DNA of 64,000 nucleotides from Lycocorax pyrrhopterus obiensis (GCA_014706295.1 JACSVZ010000037.1:2294001-2358000); one strand, 5' to 3'. Counted from the stretch's first letter, positions 1 through 10,099 are shown. Program-made: numbers and translations. Notes: a model not told the origin generated them from the sequence alone.

Positions 1-779
1 AGGGATGCACGACACCTTTTTCAGGTCACAAAATCACAATAACATCACTGAACTTGCTGAAAAATCCTCTAGAGATGTGGCCAGGGTGAGTATAAGACAC
101 CCAAATTGGAGCTGGCACGTCCTGTGACTGCTCAGTCCCTGTACCACCAACTTTGTCCCTCAAGGGGACACCGAAATCACCAAGCAAGGCCCGGTCTGGG
201 CCTAAAGGCATCCACAGCCATAAATATGACGTAAATATAAATATAATTTGTATAAATACAAGGCACAGACACTGAAATCAGTATGGAAATTCCCCTCCTG
301 AGGTCAGCAGGGCCCAAGGTGGCTCAGCAAATGAGGCAGAGCAGGGTCTGGCCACCAGCTCTCCGTGCCACAGCCACAACTCAGCGGCCCTTCGAAATCC
401 TCATCTCCTGCAAGCCTGAGTTGGACTCTCAAACCAACAGGTTTCTGTAAAAAAGCAAAATATCCTTAAAAAATGGTGATTCTGAACCACATCGTGGCCA
501 GAGGGGAGTGATATTCAATGAAAATTGCAAAAACAAATAAATGAAGGAGCCCATCTCCAGGGGACAATTCCAGTTTCTTGCTCGTGGACTCACACCCCGT
601 TCTCTGCCAAGGAATTTGGGCTCTCAGGAATTACAAGTGGAATAATCCCTGTGAGGCAGGGATGTCCTAAACGATGGCCAATTTGCTTGTATGAAATTGT
701 GATTTGGAGCTGAAATTCTCACCCTGAGACCAGGAACTCCTGCAAACTTCTGCTGACGGGGATCCCATTGTCACAGGTG
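1..779. other. Unassigned non-coding sequence
   Basis: Mixed-composition sequence with no recognisable exon, RNA gene or repeat. An AT-rich patch near 222-262 has several ATAAAT words but no promoter context. The short open frames here have no recognisable domain. Confidence 0.5.
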
Positions 780-1010
780 TGAATTGAGCCGCTTGTCTGC
801 CACCACCGGTTTGAGATATTTTATGAGTGAGCGCTTTTATCACAATAACACGATGAAAAATGTGATTTCCTTGTCTTGTCACAGCAGGGACAAAGGATTT
901 TGCTGGGTAGATGATCACACTTTTGGAAAGCAAAAGCCTCTCAAATGTGGTTAATTGATGTATCATGAAATGTGCTGTCCAAAAAGCACAGAAACAGAGC
1001 GAGCCACTGT
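780..1010. promoter_or_regulatory. Candidate conserved non-coding element
   Basis: An AT-rich block with dense homeodomain-like words (TTAATTGATG near 950, ATGATCACAC near 910) and no repeat or coding signature. It has the texture of a vertebrate conserved enhancer. Conservation is inferred from composition only; no alignment was possible. It is flanked by ordinary GC-richer sequence. Confidence 0.25.
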
Positions 1011-1192
1011 CAGAAGTTACTTTTAGAGACTTAAAAATGAGCATTTTCTGCGAGGTGCTATCAGCTGGAAGCAAAAAAGGCAAGAAACCACACAAAGGAG
1101 GGACCTGGGCTCGTGTAAAGCCCAGCCTAACTATAAATGCTTTGCTAAACTGGGGGTTAACAGAAGAGAAGCTGCTAGAAAATGACCCAAAA

Positions 1193-1267
1193 AATCAAAC
1201 TCTGACAAGGTTCTTCCCTTCAGCTTCCCAGCGTTGGCCATGGAGTGACTGAAGGGGGCTGCTCCAG
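1193..1267 (+). repeat. Donor copy of a 75-bp local duplication
   Basis: This 75-bp segment recurs in the same orientation at 2811-2885, 1,618 bp downstream, with about 2 mismatches by eye. The copy begins at AATC and ends at CCAG, and both words are shared with the duplicated sequence at the destination. Because the surroundings here are uninterrupted while the downstream copy sits between two repeats, this looks like the donor. It is not a recognisable transposon. Confidence 0.8.
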
Positions 1268-1429
1268 GAGGGCAGCTCCAGACAACAAAGACACCCTGGG
1301 CACTGAGGAAACTGCACCAGAAGAGTGTTTAATGTCCCTAAACCCACCCCACTAGAAAACAAACGAATGATGAAATAACAGAGGGCCCGACAGGCCCTGC
1401 TCCCAAACGCCGAGTTTGGGGCAATCCCT
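1268..1429. other. Unassigned spacer
   Basis: Mixed-composition sequence between the 75-bp donor segment and the AT-rich block. Nothing is recognisable. Confidence 0.5.
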
Positions 1430-1960
1430 GGCTATTATTTTCACAATACCTTGCATTCATTACTTTATTTAAAAATGGTGTACTGTGTCTGGAAAACAGG
1501 AAGTGAGCCATAAATCTCTAGTTTAAAAGCCATCTGAAGCCTGTGGACCAGATATGTTCTCAATCAGTAGTCAGGCAGTAAATAAACATTTATATACAGC
1601 AACTGCTCTCAAGCAGCCTGACCTCCGGCTATTACAGGGCACATAAAGAGGAAATTTGTTTAGTCCCATAAAAGCCCAGGCAATATATCAATAGATTATT
1701 AAAAATGGAAACAATGTAGGCTAATGGATTATATTGATTTTAATAAACATAAGTATATGGGATTCGAAGATAAGAGGCAGATATGACATCCTTCCAAGCT
1801 CACCTCTCGGGGTATCTCCTAAACTCAGCCGAACTACAGCTGTCAAGAATAGCAGGGACTGCTATTTTTTGCTTTGCAAATCGACATATTTTTGGCTGAA
1901 GGACTTCAATTGGAGGGTTTGCATTTTTGTTTCTGCTTGTGAACGATGAAGGCAGTCAAA
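1430..1960. promoter_or_regulatory. Candidate conserved non-coding element
   Basis: About 530 bp of AT-rich, non-repetitive sequence with many ATTA/TAAT and AATAAA-like words (TTCATTACTTTATTT near 1456, AGTAAATAAACATTTATATA near 1577) and no open frame of note. The texture is that of a developmental enhancer in a gene desert. It contains the 66-bp segment (1728-1793) found inverted downstream, which suggests that this copy is ancestral. Confidence 0.35.
1728..1793 (-). repeat. 66-bp segment with inverted copies downstream
   Basis: The reverse complement of this segment matches 3174-3239 and 3325-3390 with about 5 differences in 66 bases by eye. Both downstream copies share the same differences, so the inverted copy was made before the 151-bp tandem duplication there. 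Similarity stops sharply at both ends. This copy lies inside a longer conserved-looking block, so it is probably the source. Confidence 0.8.
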
Positions 1961-2712
1961 AAATAAAACTTGCACATCTTTTAATGCAGTTGCAGGCTCT
2001 CCTCAGGCATCAGATGCTGCTGGGCTGGGATTTTTAGGATTTGCTGCACTTTTGCTTCAGCAAATATTGCTGCAGACACTGAAGGCTGAATCTCTGGTGA
2101 TCTGGAAGCCTTGCAGGAGGCTCAGGTAGCCCCAGCGCATCCCTCTGACTGTTCCCAAGCCTGAAACTTGTCTTTATGTTTTAAATAAAAACATGTGTGC
2201 CCTGAACACCTGGCTGATGGTCACAATCCCAATGTTTGTCCATTACTCGAGTCTCTTTTCCCTCCTCTCTTCTCCTCTGGCTTGGAGAGATCCCTTCCCT
2301 TCATTCCCCACGAGTTCAGCAAGCCGTGAAAAGTAACTCTTGTTTTTAACTTCAGGAGAAGGTTTGTGGCAGAGCAAACTCGTCAGCCCGGAGTTCTCAG
2401 GGATGAGGGAACAGAGAGAGTGGAAAACCAGGCCAGGGCAGGTCAAATTGCATCAGTGACTGTGACACAAGTGTCACAACTGGAGGGAGCTGCGAAGCCA
2501 CTGAACAGTTCAGAGCGTCAGGGGAGGGAAGCAGAGTGTTCTGAAAGATAATTGGGTCAATGTGATCATGAGTTTGATTTACCTCAGCAGTCAGGCTATG
2601 CTAAAGCAACTCTTGGTGCTCAAGAATGGAACAACAGCCAAAAATCTAAGCTGCTGTTCCATTGTTTATTCCGTTTTTTTCCCATCAGCAGCAAGGCCTA
2701 AGTGCACACCCC
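1961..2712. other. Unassigned non-coding sequence
   Basis: No gene, RNA or repeat recognised. There are short antisense open frames at 2243-2551 but no family signature or splice context. Confidence 0.5.
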
Positions 2713-2983
2713 CCAGTTGTTCACCTAAATTCACCCCTCCCAAAGATCCTATGAAGTAAATTCAATTCCCTAATTACGAACTTCCTTAAAACTTGGACTA
2801 ACTCAGCTGTAATCAAACTCTGACAAGGTTCTTCCCTTCGGCTTCCCAGCTTTGGCCATGGAGTGACTGAAGGGGGCTGCTCCAGTTGTTCACCTAAATT
2901 CACCCCTCCCAAAGATCCTATGAAGTAAATTCAAGTCCCTAATTACGAACTCCCTTAAAACTGGGACTAACTCAGCTGTAATC
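2713..2983 (+). repeat. 102-bp duplication with a templated 75-bp insert
   Basis: Segment B occurs at 2713-2814 and again at 2882-2983 (period 169 bp, about 3 mismatches). Between them lies 2811-2885, a copy of 1193-1267. The segments overlap by exactly 4 bp at each join: AATC at 2811-2814 and CCAG at 2882-2885. The simplest reading is a polymerase that left B at AATC, copied 75 bp from 1.6 kb upstream, and returned to the start of B at CCAG. Divergence of the two duplicated parts is similar, which fits a single event. Confidence 0.85.
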
Positions 2984-3172
2984 TCTGTGGAAGGTCAGGA
3001 CACTTCCCTGGTTTGGGGTAAGAACCTGTGCCCTCCCTGCCTTTTATCCTACCAGCCAAATGCTGCTTGGAAGAAAATGAGCTCAGGGCTGAGCTCAGAC
3101 ACTCCTGATGCATTCCCGGAAGCTGAACATTGATTCCAGAGCCTCTCTGCACTGCCCAGGCTTGGTGACATC
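2984..3172. other. Unassigned spacer
   Basis: Unique mixed-composition sequence between the two duplicated zones. Nothing is recognised in it. Confidence 0.5.
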
Positions 3173-3469
3173 AAAGGATGTCATATCTGACTCTTATCTT
3201 TGAATCCCATATACTTGTGTTCATTAAAACCAATATAATAAGAAATTCTTTATTAAGAAAGTATTTATTGTGTAAGAAATGGAAAATCAAGGAACTAAAT
3301 TAGTTCCTTTCACTAAATCACTTAAAGGATGTCATATCTGACTCTTATCTTTGAATCCCATATACTTGTGTTCATTAAAACCAATATAATAAGAAATTCT
3401 TTATTAAGAAAGTATTTATTGTGTAAAAAATGGAAAATCAAGGAACCAAATGAGTTCCCTTCACTAAAT
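3173..3469 (+). repeat. 151-bp tandem duplication carrying the inverted 66-bp copy
   Basis: Copies at 3173-3318 and 3324-3469 differ at about 4 of 146 positions. The first 66 bp of each is the reverse complement of 1728-1793; the remaining ~80 bp has no other copy that I found. The first copy holds a perfect 10-bp-arm palindrome (AAGGAACTAA/TTAGTTCCTT, 3289-3309), which is broken in the second. It could instead be an uncatalogued short transposable element, but no terminal repeats or target-site duplications are evident. Confidence 0.8.
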
Positions 3470-3621
3470 TGCCAGAGAGGAGCAGGAAGTTCAGATCCAA
3501 AGGACAGATCCGTCCTCCTCTGGGCATCACCTGCCTTTGGCATTACCTGAATCACTGAAGGCAGACGCCTCATTCTTATCCTCCACAGGTTTTGAATTAA
3601 AACAAGCAAATCCTCAGGAAG

Positions 3622-4050
3622 GGTTTGGAGCACAAGTCTTTGAGGAGCAGCTGAGGGAGCTGGGGGGGCTCAGCCTGGAAAAAAAGGAGGCTCAGGGGGG
3701 ACCTTGTGGGTCTCCAAAACTCCCTGACAGGAGGGGCCAGCCAGGGTGGGGTTGGGCTCTGCTCCCAGGGAACAGGGACAGGATGAGAGGGAACGGCCTC
3801 AGGATGGGCCAGGGGAGGTTCAGGCTGGATTTTAGGGAAAGCTTCTTTACTGAAAGGGTAATCAGGACCTGGAACAGGCTGCCCAAGGCAGTGGTGGAGT
3901 CCCCATCCCTGCAGGTGTTAAAAACCTGTGGAGGTGGCACCTGGGGACGTGGGTCTGTGGGGAACACGGTGGTGGCACAGGTTTGACAATTGGACTTGAT
4001 GATCTTAAAAGTCTTTTCCAACCTTAATGATTCCATGATTCTGTGATTCC
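3622..4050 (+). mobile_element. CR1 LINE, 5'-truncated, with ORF2 C-terminal remnant
   Basis: This is the 3' ~430 bp of a chicken-repeat-1 non-LTR retrotransposon. It opens in the ORF2 region (a translated segment near 3630-3680 resembles the GAQVFEEQLRELGGLSL part of the CR1 polyprotein) and includes the C-terminal motif FFTERVIRTWNRLPKAVVE. It ends with GGACTTGATGATCTTAAAAG and terminal ATTCCATGATTCTGTGATTC repeats. The endonuclease and most of the reverse transcriptase are missing, so it cannot move. 5' truncation is the usual outcome of target-primed reverse transcription for this family. Confidence 0.93.
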
Positions 4051-4094
4051 TTCCCTTGCAAAAGGAGGGACTGAAAACAGGACCTGCAAAGGCC

Positions 4095-4420
4095 TGGGTT
4101 CTCCCCAAGCCGAACTCAGTTTAATATTTATTGGAGTGTTTTTTCTGACCGAAAACCAAAGGCTGAAGTCTTCATTTGCTGTCAATTGGTTGCTAAAGAA
4201 GAAGAAATGACTGATCTTACATCAATTTCTCCCCCGCTCATTAGCCCCCAACAGCAGAAATAACACCCTTGCTAAATCCTGAATCCACCACAAATTACTG
4301 CAACCTGCAATTATAAACTCCAGTGTTAATGAGCTTTGATTGCCCCTTCTTTGCGATGCCACCTCTAAATGCCACTTACATTTTACAGCGCCTCGGGGTT
4401 ACCAACCTGCCCGGGGAAGA
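4095..4420. promoter_or_regulatory. Candidate conserved non-coding element
   Basis: AT-rich, non-repetitive block with TTAATATTTATT near 4120, CATTAGCCCC near 4240 and GTTAATGAGCTTTGATTG near 4325. There is no coding signature. It starts just after the CR1 end and shows no sign of retroposon sequence. Conservation is inferred from texture only. Confidence 0.3.
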
Positions 4421-4599
4421 TCGCTAAGAGAAGTCAAATGGACTTTCAGGAACACCTTTGGTGAGGGCAATTTGTTACCTGGAAACCAAACACAGCCACG
4501 AGGGCCTCACCCTCCCCACGGACCCACATCCCCTCCATCCTCCCCATCCCGGATTTCCCTCCGGGACCGACGCTGCTCTTTATGCAGGAGGGTTGGATC

Positions 4600-4830
4600 T
4601 TTTCATTAATGAGGGCAGCATCTGAATTTTTCTGCTTGACCTTTAATCAGGTGCGTTTTGGGAAGTCTCGGAGAGGCCTAATTGTGCCGTTCGTACGCGT
4701 CGGGGAGAACGCGCCTCGCGGAGCAGCAGCGCCGAGGGCAATAAACAGCTTTTACAAGAGATTAAACGCCCAAGCAGAGCCAAAGCATTTAGATAACTGC
4801 AAAAGCCATTTATTGACACTGCTCTGATGC
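4600..4830. promoter_or_regulatory. Candidate conserved element with a short CpG cluster
   Basis: Eleven CpG dinucleotides fall within about 48 bp (4688-4735), including GTACGCGTCGG and AACGCGCCTCGCGG, inside otherwise AT-rich sequence with TTTAATCAGG and AGATTAAACG words. Vertebrate CpGs decay unless kept unmethylated or selected, so the cluster points to a functional element rather than neutral DNA. It is too short to be an ordinary CpG-island promoter and no first exon is visible. Confidence 0.35.
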
Positions 4831-5664
4831 CCAAACCCACCTGTCTCAGACAGAAAAAAGCAGCAAATCCCTCTCACTGCCATTCCTTGTCTCCCTTCTG
4901 TCTTGGGGTGACTCTATCATGTGTATCCCCTATCATGCTCTATGCCCAAAAAGTAATTTTGTGCCTTTTCTGTGCCTTTAAACTGGCTCACCTTCCTAGG
5001 AGTTCTCTGTGCTTTTTCCCCAATTATATTCCTTCAGCAAATCCAAATAACTTTTTTGGGGTGTTTTGCTTAAGAAAGGAAAGCAAAGCTCTGAGGGGTG
5101 ACTGAGAAACGTTCTTTTCACACAGTGGGTTCAATTGTCATAGCGTGGGAAATATTTCACCCAAATCAAAGGTGGTTTTGTCCTTCCTTGCTCAGCAGCA
5201 CTGATCCAACCCATCAGAACAGACCTGGAACGTCCAAACCGAGAAGCGACAGCAATATTTGGGGAGCTCGGGGAGCCAATGGATTCTCCATGGATTTGGG
5301 GAGTAGCGTTAAAAAAATCGGTGGGAAAACACAAAGAGAAGCTGCCGTAGAAAGGAGGGAATGAAAGACCAGGAAAACCCGAAGTCTGATTTGATTTCTG
5401 TGTTTCACCAGGCTGGGCTCCCAGCAGCTGTGAGCAGCAGCCTCTCGGTTGGGGATCCCTCAAAACCCCACGATTCCCCTGGGATCGTTTAACGCTGCCG
5501 AGGGAAGGGAGGAGCTTGGGAAGTCTCTCCAAGAGCTCCAGCACCTGCGGTGTCACACCCATGGAGGGTGTCCCTGCAAGATCTGGGTCTAGTTCCTTTA
5601 GGGTGTCATGGATTGAGTCTAAAACAGATGGAAAAACTGAATTTCCTCCCTCTCCCAAGAGCTC
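4831..5664. other. Unassigned non-coding sequence
   Basis: No gene or repeat recognised. Overlapping open frames on both strands near 5131-5658 lack any recognisable domain. Confidence 0.5.
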
Positions 5665-6048
5665 TAGAAAAAAAATTGGTTTTTTTCTTTTTTTGTCTTT
5701 TTTTCCTTTTTTCTCCTTTTTTTCCTTTTTTCTCCTATTTTTTCTCCTCTTTTTTCTTTTCTTTTCCTCTTTTTTCTTTTCTTCTTTTCTTTTTCCTCCT
5801 CTTCTTTCTTCGTTCTTCTCTTTTTTCTTTTTTCAATTCTTTTTTCTCCTTTTTGCTTTCCTTTTTTCATTTTTTTCTCCCCTTTTTTCACTTTTTCTCC
5901 CATTTTTTCTTTTCTTTTCCTCTCTTTTCTTTTCTCTTTTTTTTCTCCTCTTCTTTCTTTTTTTTCCTATTTTTCTTCCCCCCCTCCCCCCCTTTTCCCC
6001 CCTTTTTTTTTCTTTCTTCTTCTTTGTTTTTCATTTTGTCTTTCAATG
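5665..6048 (+). repeat. Long polypyrimidine (T/C) tract
   Basis: About 380 bp of nearly pure pyrimidine on the plus strand: irregular (T)nCTCC and (T)nC units with only a few G or A interruptions, and a C-rich stretch near 5978-6002. Long homopyrimidine/homopurine duplex can adopt triplex (H-DNA) structure and stall replication. Its composition alone explains the large Phe/Ser/Leu-rich plus-strand frames and the Lys-rich minus-strand frames across it; these are not genes. Confidence 0.95.
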
Positions 6049-6540
6049 CTTCCGAATTCCAGCCATCAGACTTTAAAACTGACAACCAAAAAGTCTGGAC
6101 AGCCACAAGAGCTCAGTATAAAATGTTCCCAGTGTCATCTCTCCTGGAGTTTAAATCAAAGGGAACCTTTCCTGGGTGGAAGCAGGAGAACCAAGGCAGG
6201 CAAAGATGTTGAGGGTGCTTGAAGTTCAGAGGGAAGAAATTAAAATAAACCATTGTGGGAATTCTCTGTCCCCTGTGACAGGTAATTCCCAATAAACACC
6301 GACACAGGGAATCTAAACCCCAGGAACAGAGAATTCCCAGAGATGTCCAGAGCAGACAGCCTGGACGAGAGTCAGGAATCGCTTCCCATCGGGATGTTCC
6401 CTGTGTTGCTAAAAAAAGAGAACTCAGGAACAAGAGGAAGGGCTCTGGCACTCCAATTTTATGAAGATATGTGGGAGAGAAGGAGAAACTCCAAAAAACA
6501 GCCCCTGAGATTTTCTTTTATCTAAAGTACGACCAGTTAA
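6049..6540. other. Unassigned non-coding sequence
   Basis: Unique sequence between the pyrimidine tract and a CR1 fragment. No feature recognised. Confidence 0.5.
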
Positions 6541-6632
6541 ACCCAGGGTGGGATTGTTGGCGTGTCTGTGCATGGCCAGGATTTGGTCTGGAGGATCCTT
6601 GTGGGTTTTTTCCAGCTCAGGATATTCCATAA
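6541..6632 (+). mobile_element. CR1 LINE 3'-end fragment
   Basis: A ~90-bp remnant that matches the 3' region of the GC-richer CR1 type: GGGTGGGATTGTTGGCGTGT, then GGCCAGGATTTGG, then TCCTTGTGGGTTTTTTCCAG, and a degenerate CAGGATATTCCATAATTC end. It matches the same part of the elements at 60300-60555 and, reversed, 30548-30880. It is severely 5'-truncated and carries no coding capacity. Confidence 0.85.
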
Positions 6633-6869
6633 TTCCTGCTCTGCCAACACCTGATGTCCCTCCAGCTACCAATGTACTGGGAAAACCATGATATTACTGA
6701 GTCCCACAGAGGAAAATATCTCATGTACGTGGCAGAGGGAATGAGATGCTCAACCAAATGCATTTCTTAATTTTCCTGCCACAAACCTCATCTGCATTTA
6801 CCCTCCAGACCTCTGGGAAATTCGTCTTCCTTTCACAGGTTCCTGCCAGTCCGTCACAGCCAGGAGAGG

Positions 6870-7500
6870 AGAATTAATGTGTCTCCCACACGAGTTAAGT
6901 ACATAAACTGTCACGAAATATTAACACAGATATGAAGCTATTAGAACAAACCCCACTCCATAAACAGACTCCAGATAGGGGCAACCGAGATAACAGCAGA
7001 ATAAAAGGACGCATTAAAGTTATATCCCTTTAAAAAATTAAACAAATCACTTTGATAGCGACAGGCACTTCAGAAAGCTTAGCTGGGGAGTCTGAGGGCA
7101 GTCAATAAGGCAGAGCTAATTGGAGAACAAATTGACATTCATAAGCTGGCGTTGAACAGGGCCACGGTAAACAAGGTAATAGAGAGTTAATGCAGGGAAC
7201 AAGGGCGGGGAGCAGGAGCCATCCAGCCTCAATAATGGAAAGGGCCCAATTGAGCAAATTCGAAGTGCAAACACTCTGATCTCAGCCTGCTTAGCAGGGC
7301 TGGCCCAGCAGCTCCCAGCCCTAATAGACTCATTTGGGATGTTGTCTTTAGAGAATGAGTGTGTCAACTGAAAAGGGCCACCAAATCTCCGTAATGGCCA
7401 ACGAATCCGGGTTACGGAGAGCAGGCACTGATAAGGCTCAGGTGGGTAAATACTGAGGGCTGCTTGGCACTGAGGGCTGGCTGAAATAACAGCAAGCAAT
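6870..7500. promoter_or_regulatory. Candidate conserved non-coding element (strong)
   Basis: About 630 bp of non-repetitive sequence with many homeodomain-type words: GAATTAATGTG near 6872, GAAATATTAAC near 6914, GAGCTAATTGGAG near 7110, GGTAATAGAGAGTTAATG near 7175, CCTCAATAATGG near 7227. There is no coding signature and no transposon similarity. This is one of the clearest enhancer-like blocks in the window, but its conservation is unverified. Confidence 0.4.
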
Positions 7501-8918
7501 CAGCCCCTGCTGGAATAATGGAGCATTGTCTTCATATCGGAGTTACAAAGAGTCAAACCCAAAGGAGCCACTGGAGTGAAGCTCTTCCTTCCACAGAGGC
7601 CTCTCACTCCCCAAGGGGAGCTGCTCTCTGCAGGGCAAAGCGAATCTGGGAGGGTTTGGGATCTCTCCCTCAGCCAGCCACAGATATGAACACTGAAAGG
7701 CTCATTAGAATTGTGTAATTTCATATTTCACCGTGTCCTGAGCTCTCCTAATGCTTCCTGCCAACATCATTCCTTCTGGATGCATCAATGCCTAAATCTC
7801 AGCATCACAGCCACACTCTTGAAAAGTTGTTTTGTGGGCCAGGGGCTCACCTCAAGTTATTGTGACACTGTCATTGCACAGTCCGACCCTTAGAAGTTCT
7901 TCAGAGCCTTTTCTTTCAAGTGCTGGGAGGATTTGAGAACGCTGAATGGAACAAGCAGAGAATTTTCTCACCTTTCACATCTCTGGTGGCACAGCTTTAG
8001 GTCTAGGATGGGACAGGAGACAGAGAATAGGGAAAGCCAAGGCTGGAGCTCCAGAGATGAGTTTAATTCTCTGACTACAGGCCTTCAGATCTTAGACACT
8101 GTGCTGCTTCAAAGCAGTTCTGAACAAAAAAATAATTTGGTTATCAGAAAGTTCTTGATCTCTCAGCAAGGATCATCTCTCCCACATCTCACCAGGAAGT
8201 CGAGGCCTGATTTGAGAAGTAGAGGTGAAATATTTTCTGTTAAAGTTTCTGTCAGGTTTCATGCTCAAGGATACTCAAGCAGCTTTTGGAGAGGTTCCAA
8301 AAGAGGCTCGTGTACAGCCAGTTTTGGGTACCTTCATCTGAACTGCACATCAACCAAACACCTTCCTTCCAGCGTTATTCAGGTGGGAATTCTTCTGCCC
8401 TCCTCCCCAGAGCTGCTGGGATGTGCCTGAGGTCTGACCCCAGCCCAGCTGGAAGGAGCAGGAGCAGACCCCCACCCAGGCAGGACGTGCATGGAATTTA
8501 CCATCAGGCAGCTACTACTGGGTTACTCCTCAGCCACATCTCCTCATCCTCAGCCCTGGCCTTCAGCCACCCCTGCAACAGCTAACGGTGACATTTCCAT
8601 GGTGTCTCAGGCATTTGGGCTAAAATTGATGAAGTCCAGCCATCACCAGCTGTGCCTTTTACTCCTTTTTTAATCCATCAGTGTTAGCCCAGCGTTTAAA
8701 GTCTCCCCTGGCCCACGACTGATTCCCTCTGCCCTCCCAGTTTGGATCAACAGGACAGCTGATCCTGTACAGCTTCCAGGTTTTTTTTCTGTGGACACTG
8801 AAAAGCTTTAGCAGAGAGATTTTCTGGCTTTCTGCAGCATTTTGTGAGAGTTCTGTCTTTCCCATGCAAGTAAGACAAAACAATGTTACAGTTTTGTAAA
8901 CTTCTTGCAAGTGCAGAT
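7501..8918. other. Unassigned non-coding sequence
   Basis: About 1.4 kb with no gene, RNA or repeat recognised. Open frames such as 7933-8430 show no domain, signal peptide or splice pattern that would support a gene. Confidence 0.5.
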
Positions 8919-9170
8919 TGTTTTGGTAAAATTGTTATAGTTCTAACTAGAAAAACACTCAGAACTGTGTGTCTTAGAACTTAACCAATCCCCTTAGGGG
9001 GTGGATGGCAAAAACCAATTACCTTATGCCACTTAATACACTTTGCAAACTAACATATAAAATTCTTCTGAGAATTCATTAAATCATCATCCATTGATCC
9101 CTGAGCCTGGACTTTGTGTCGTTTCTCTACTCGTCCATGAGGAAAACAGCGACATTTTTCTTGGGTTTAC
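8919..9170 (+). mobile_element. Probable endogenous retrovirus LTR
   Basis: The element begins TGTTTTGG at 8919. It carries two CCAAT words (8985-8989, 9015-9019), a TATAAAA box (9056-9062), an ATTAAA polyadenylation signal (9078-9083), and a U5-like GTCGTTTCTCTACTC stretch near 9119. Just past the end, 9171-9188 resembles a tRNA-Pro primer-binding site (its first eight bases TGGGGGCT are as expected), typical of gammaretrovirus-like (ERV1) elements. The CCAAT-TATA-polyA order indicates plus orientation. No gag, pol or env remnant is recognised downstream. Boundaries are approximate. Confidence 0.5.
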
Positions 9171-9188
9171 TGGGGGCTTGTAGAGAGA
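9171..9188 (+). other. Degenerate tRNA-Pro-type primer-binding site
   Basis: The 18 bases directly after the putative LTR start TGGGGGCTTGT, close to the start of the proline-tRNA-complementary site of gammaretrovirus-like elements; the last seven bases have diverged. If real, the piece is a 5' LTR with leader rather than a solo LTR. Confidence 0.35.
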
Positions 9189-10099
9189 AGACACTTTGCA
9201 GGGGTTGATAATGGTCCCCAAGTGTCCCAGACAAAGCCATGATCTCCAATTCCCTTTGATATATCGGCTCCTCTCGACACCCTCGGCCGGGAGAGCCTTG
9301 GAGCACTCAGGGAGTGATTTTTTGGCCTTGTTTCATCCACCGATTAATTCAGAACTGCCAATATTGGGCTGCACAGGATTTTCTGCACAGTTATCTCCTG
9401 TTACCTTCTCCCACAGACGCATTTTGTCGAGCCTCTCTCGACACATTTCCTCTCAACTCCAAATTCTACACCCAGAATTCAAGAAAACTATGACACGAAT
9501 AAACAACTCTGCCACCAAAAGTAACCCCTTTTCAGTATCTTCCTATGCTTCAGATGTTAAATCTCTTTTTTAATCCCATTACTCTGATTTCAATTACCAT
9601 CTTCAGTAGCGTTTTCTTTGTTTCCACCCCAATTTTTTGTTGTTGTTGTTTGACTGTTCATTTTTTTTCAAACCTGATGTATTTCCTCCTTGCCCTCCCT
9701 GCTACACATTGTACAAACTGTCTTCCCCAATGCCTTTGCTCTTCAGAAACCTGGCTGCCCTCCAACCCCAATTTAGCCCTTGAAGACTCTCAAATATACC
9801 AACAAGCTGCTTTTTTGCCATCAACGAAATATTTGTGCTCGGACAGCCCTCGAAATAGATCTGGGAAGATTTTTAGCTATGTCTATATTAGGGGGCACCA
9901 AACCAGAAGGGATATAATAAACAGCAGCTTTTTGCAAGTGAATAGGCAGCTTTTTTTTTCCCTTTCAAGCAATCCAGAGCTGGATTTGGGATATGGGATG
10001 AGCAGCCCCACCACTGATTAAAATAAAGACTTTCGCAGTGCTGGAGATGCATTTCCTCGGTGTGAAGACAACCTGGAGCACGGAGAGCTTCCCAACAGA
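9189..10099. other. Unassigned sequence, possibly degenerate ERV leader at its start
   Basis: No recognisable retroviral protein remains. The first ~150 bp could be leader sequence after the primer-binding site, but I see no matching landmark. The rest, including a T-rich stretch near 9640-9670, is unassigned. Confidence 0.35.

Noticed and set aside
5516..6212. Long Phe/Ser-rich plus-strand frames and Lys-rich minus-strand frames
   Set aside because: They arise wholly from the T/C-rich tract; composition explains them.
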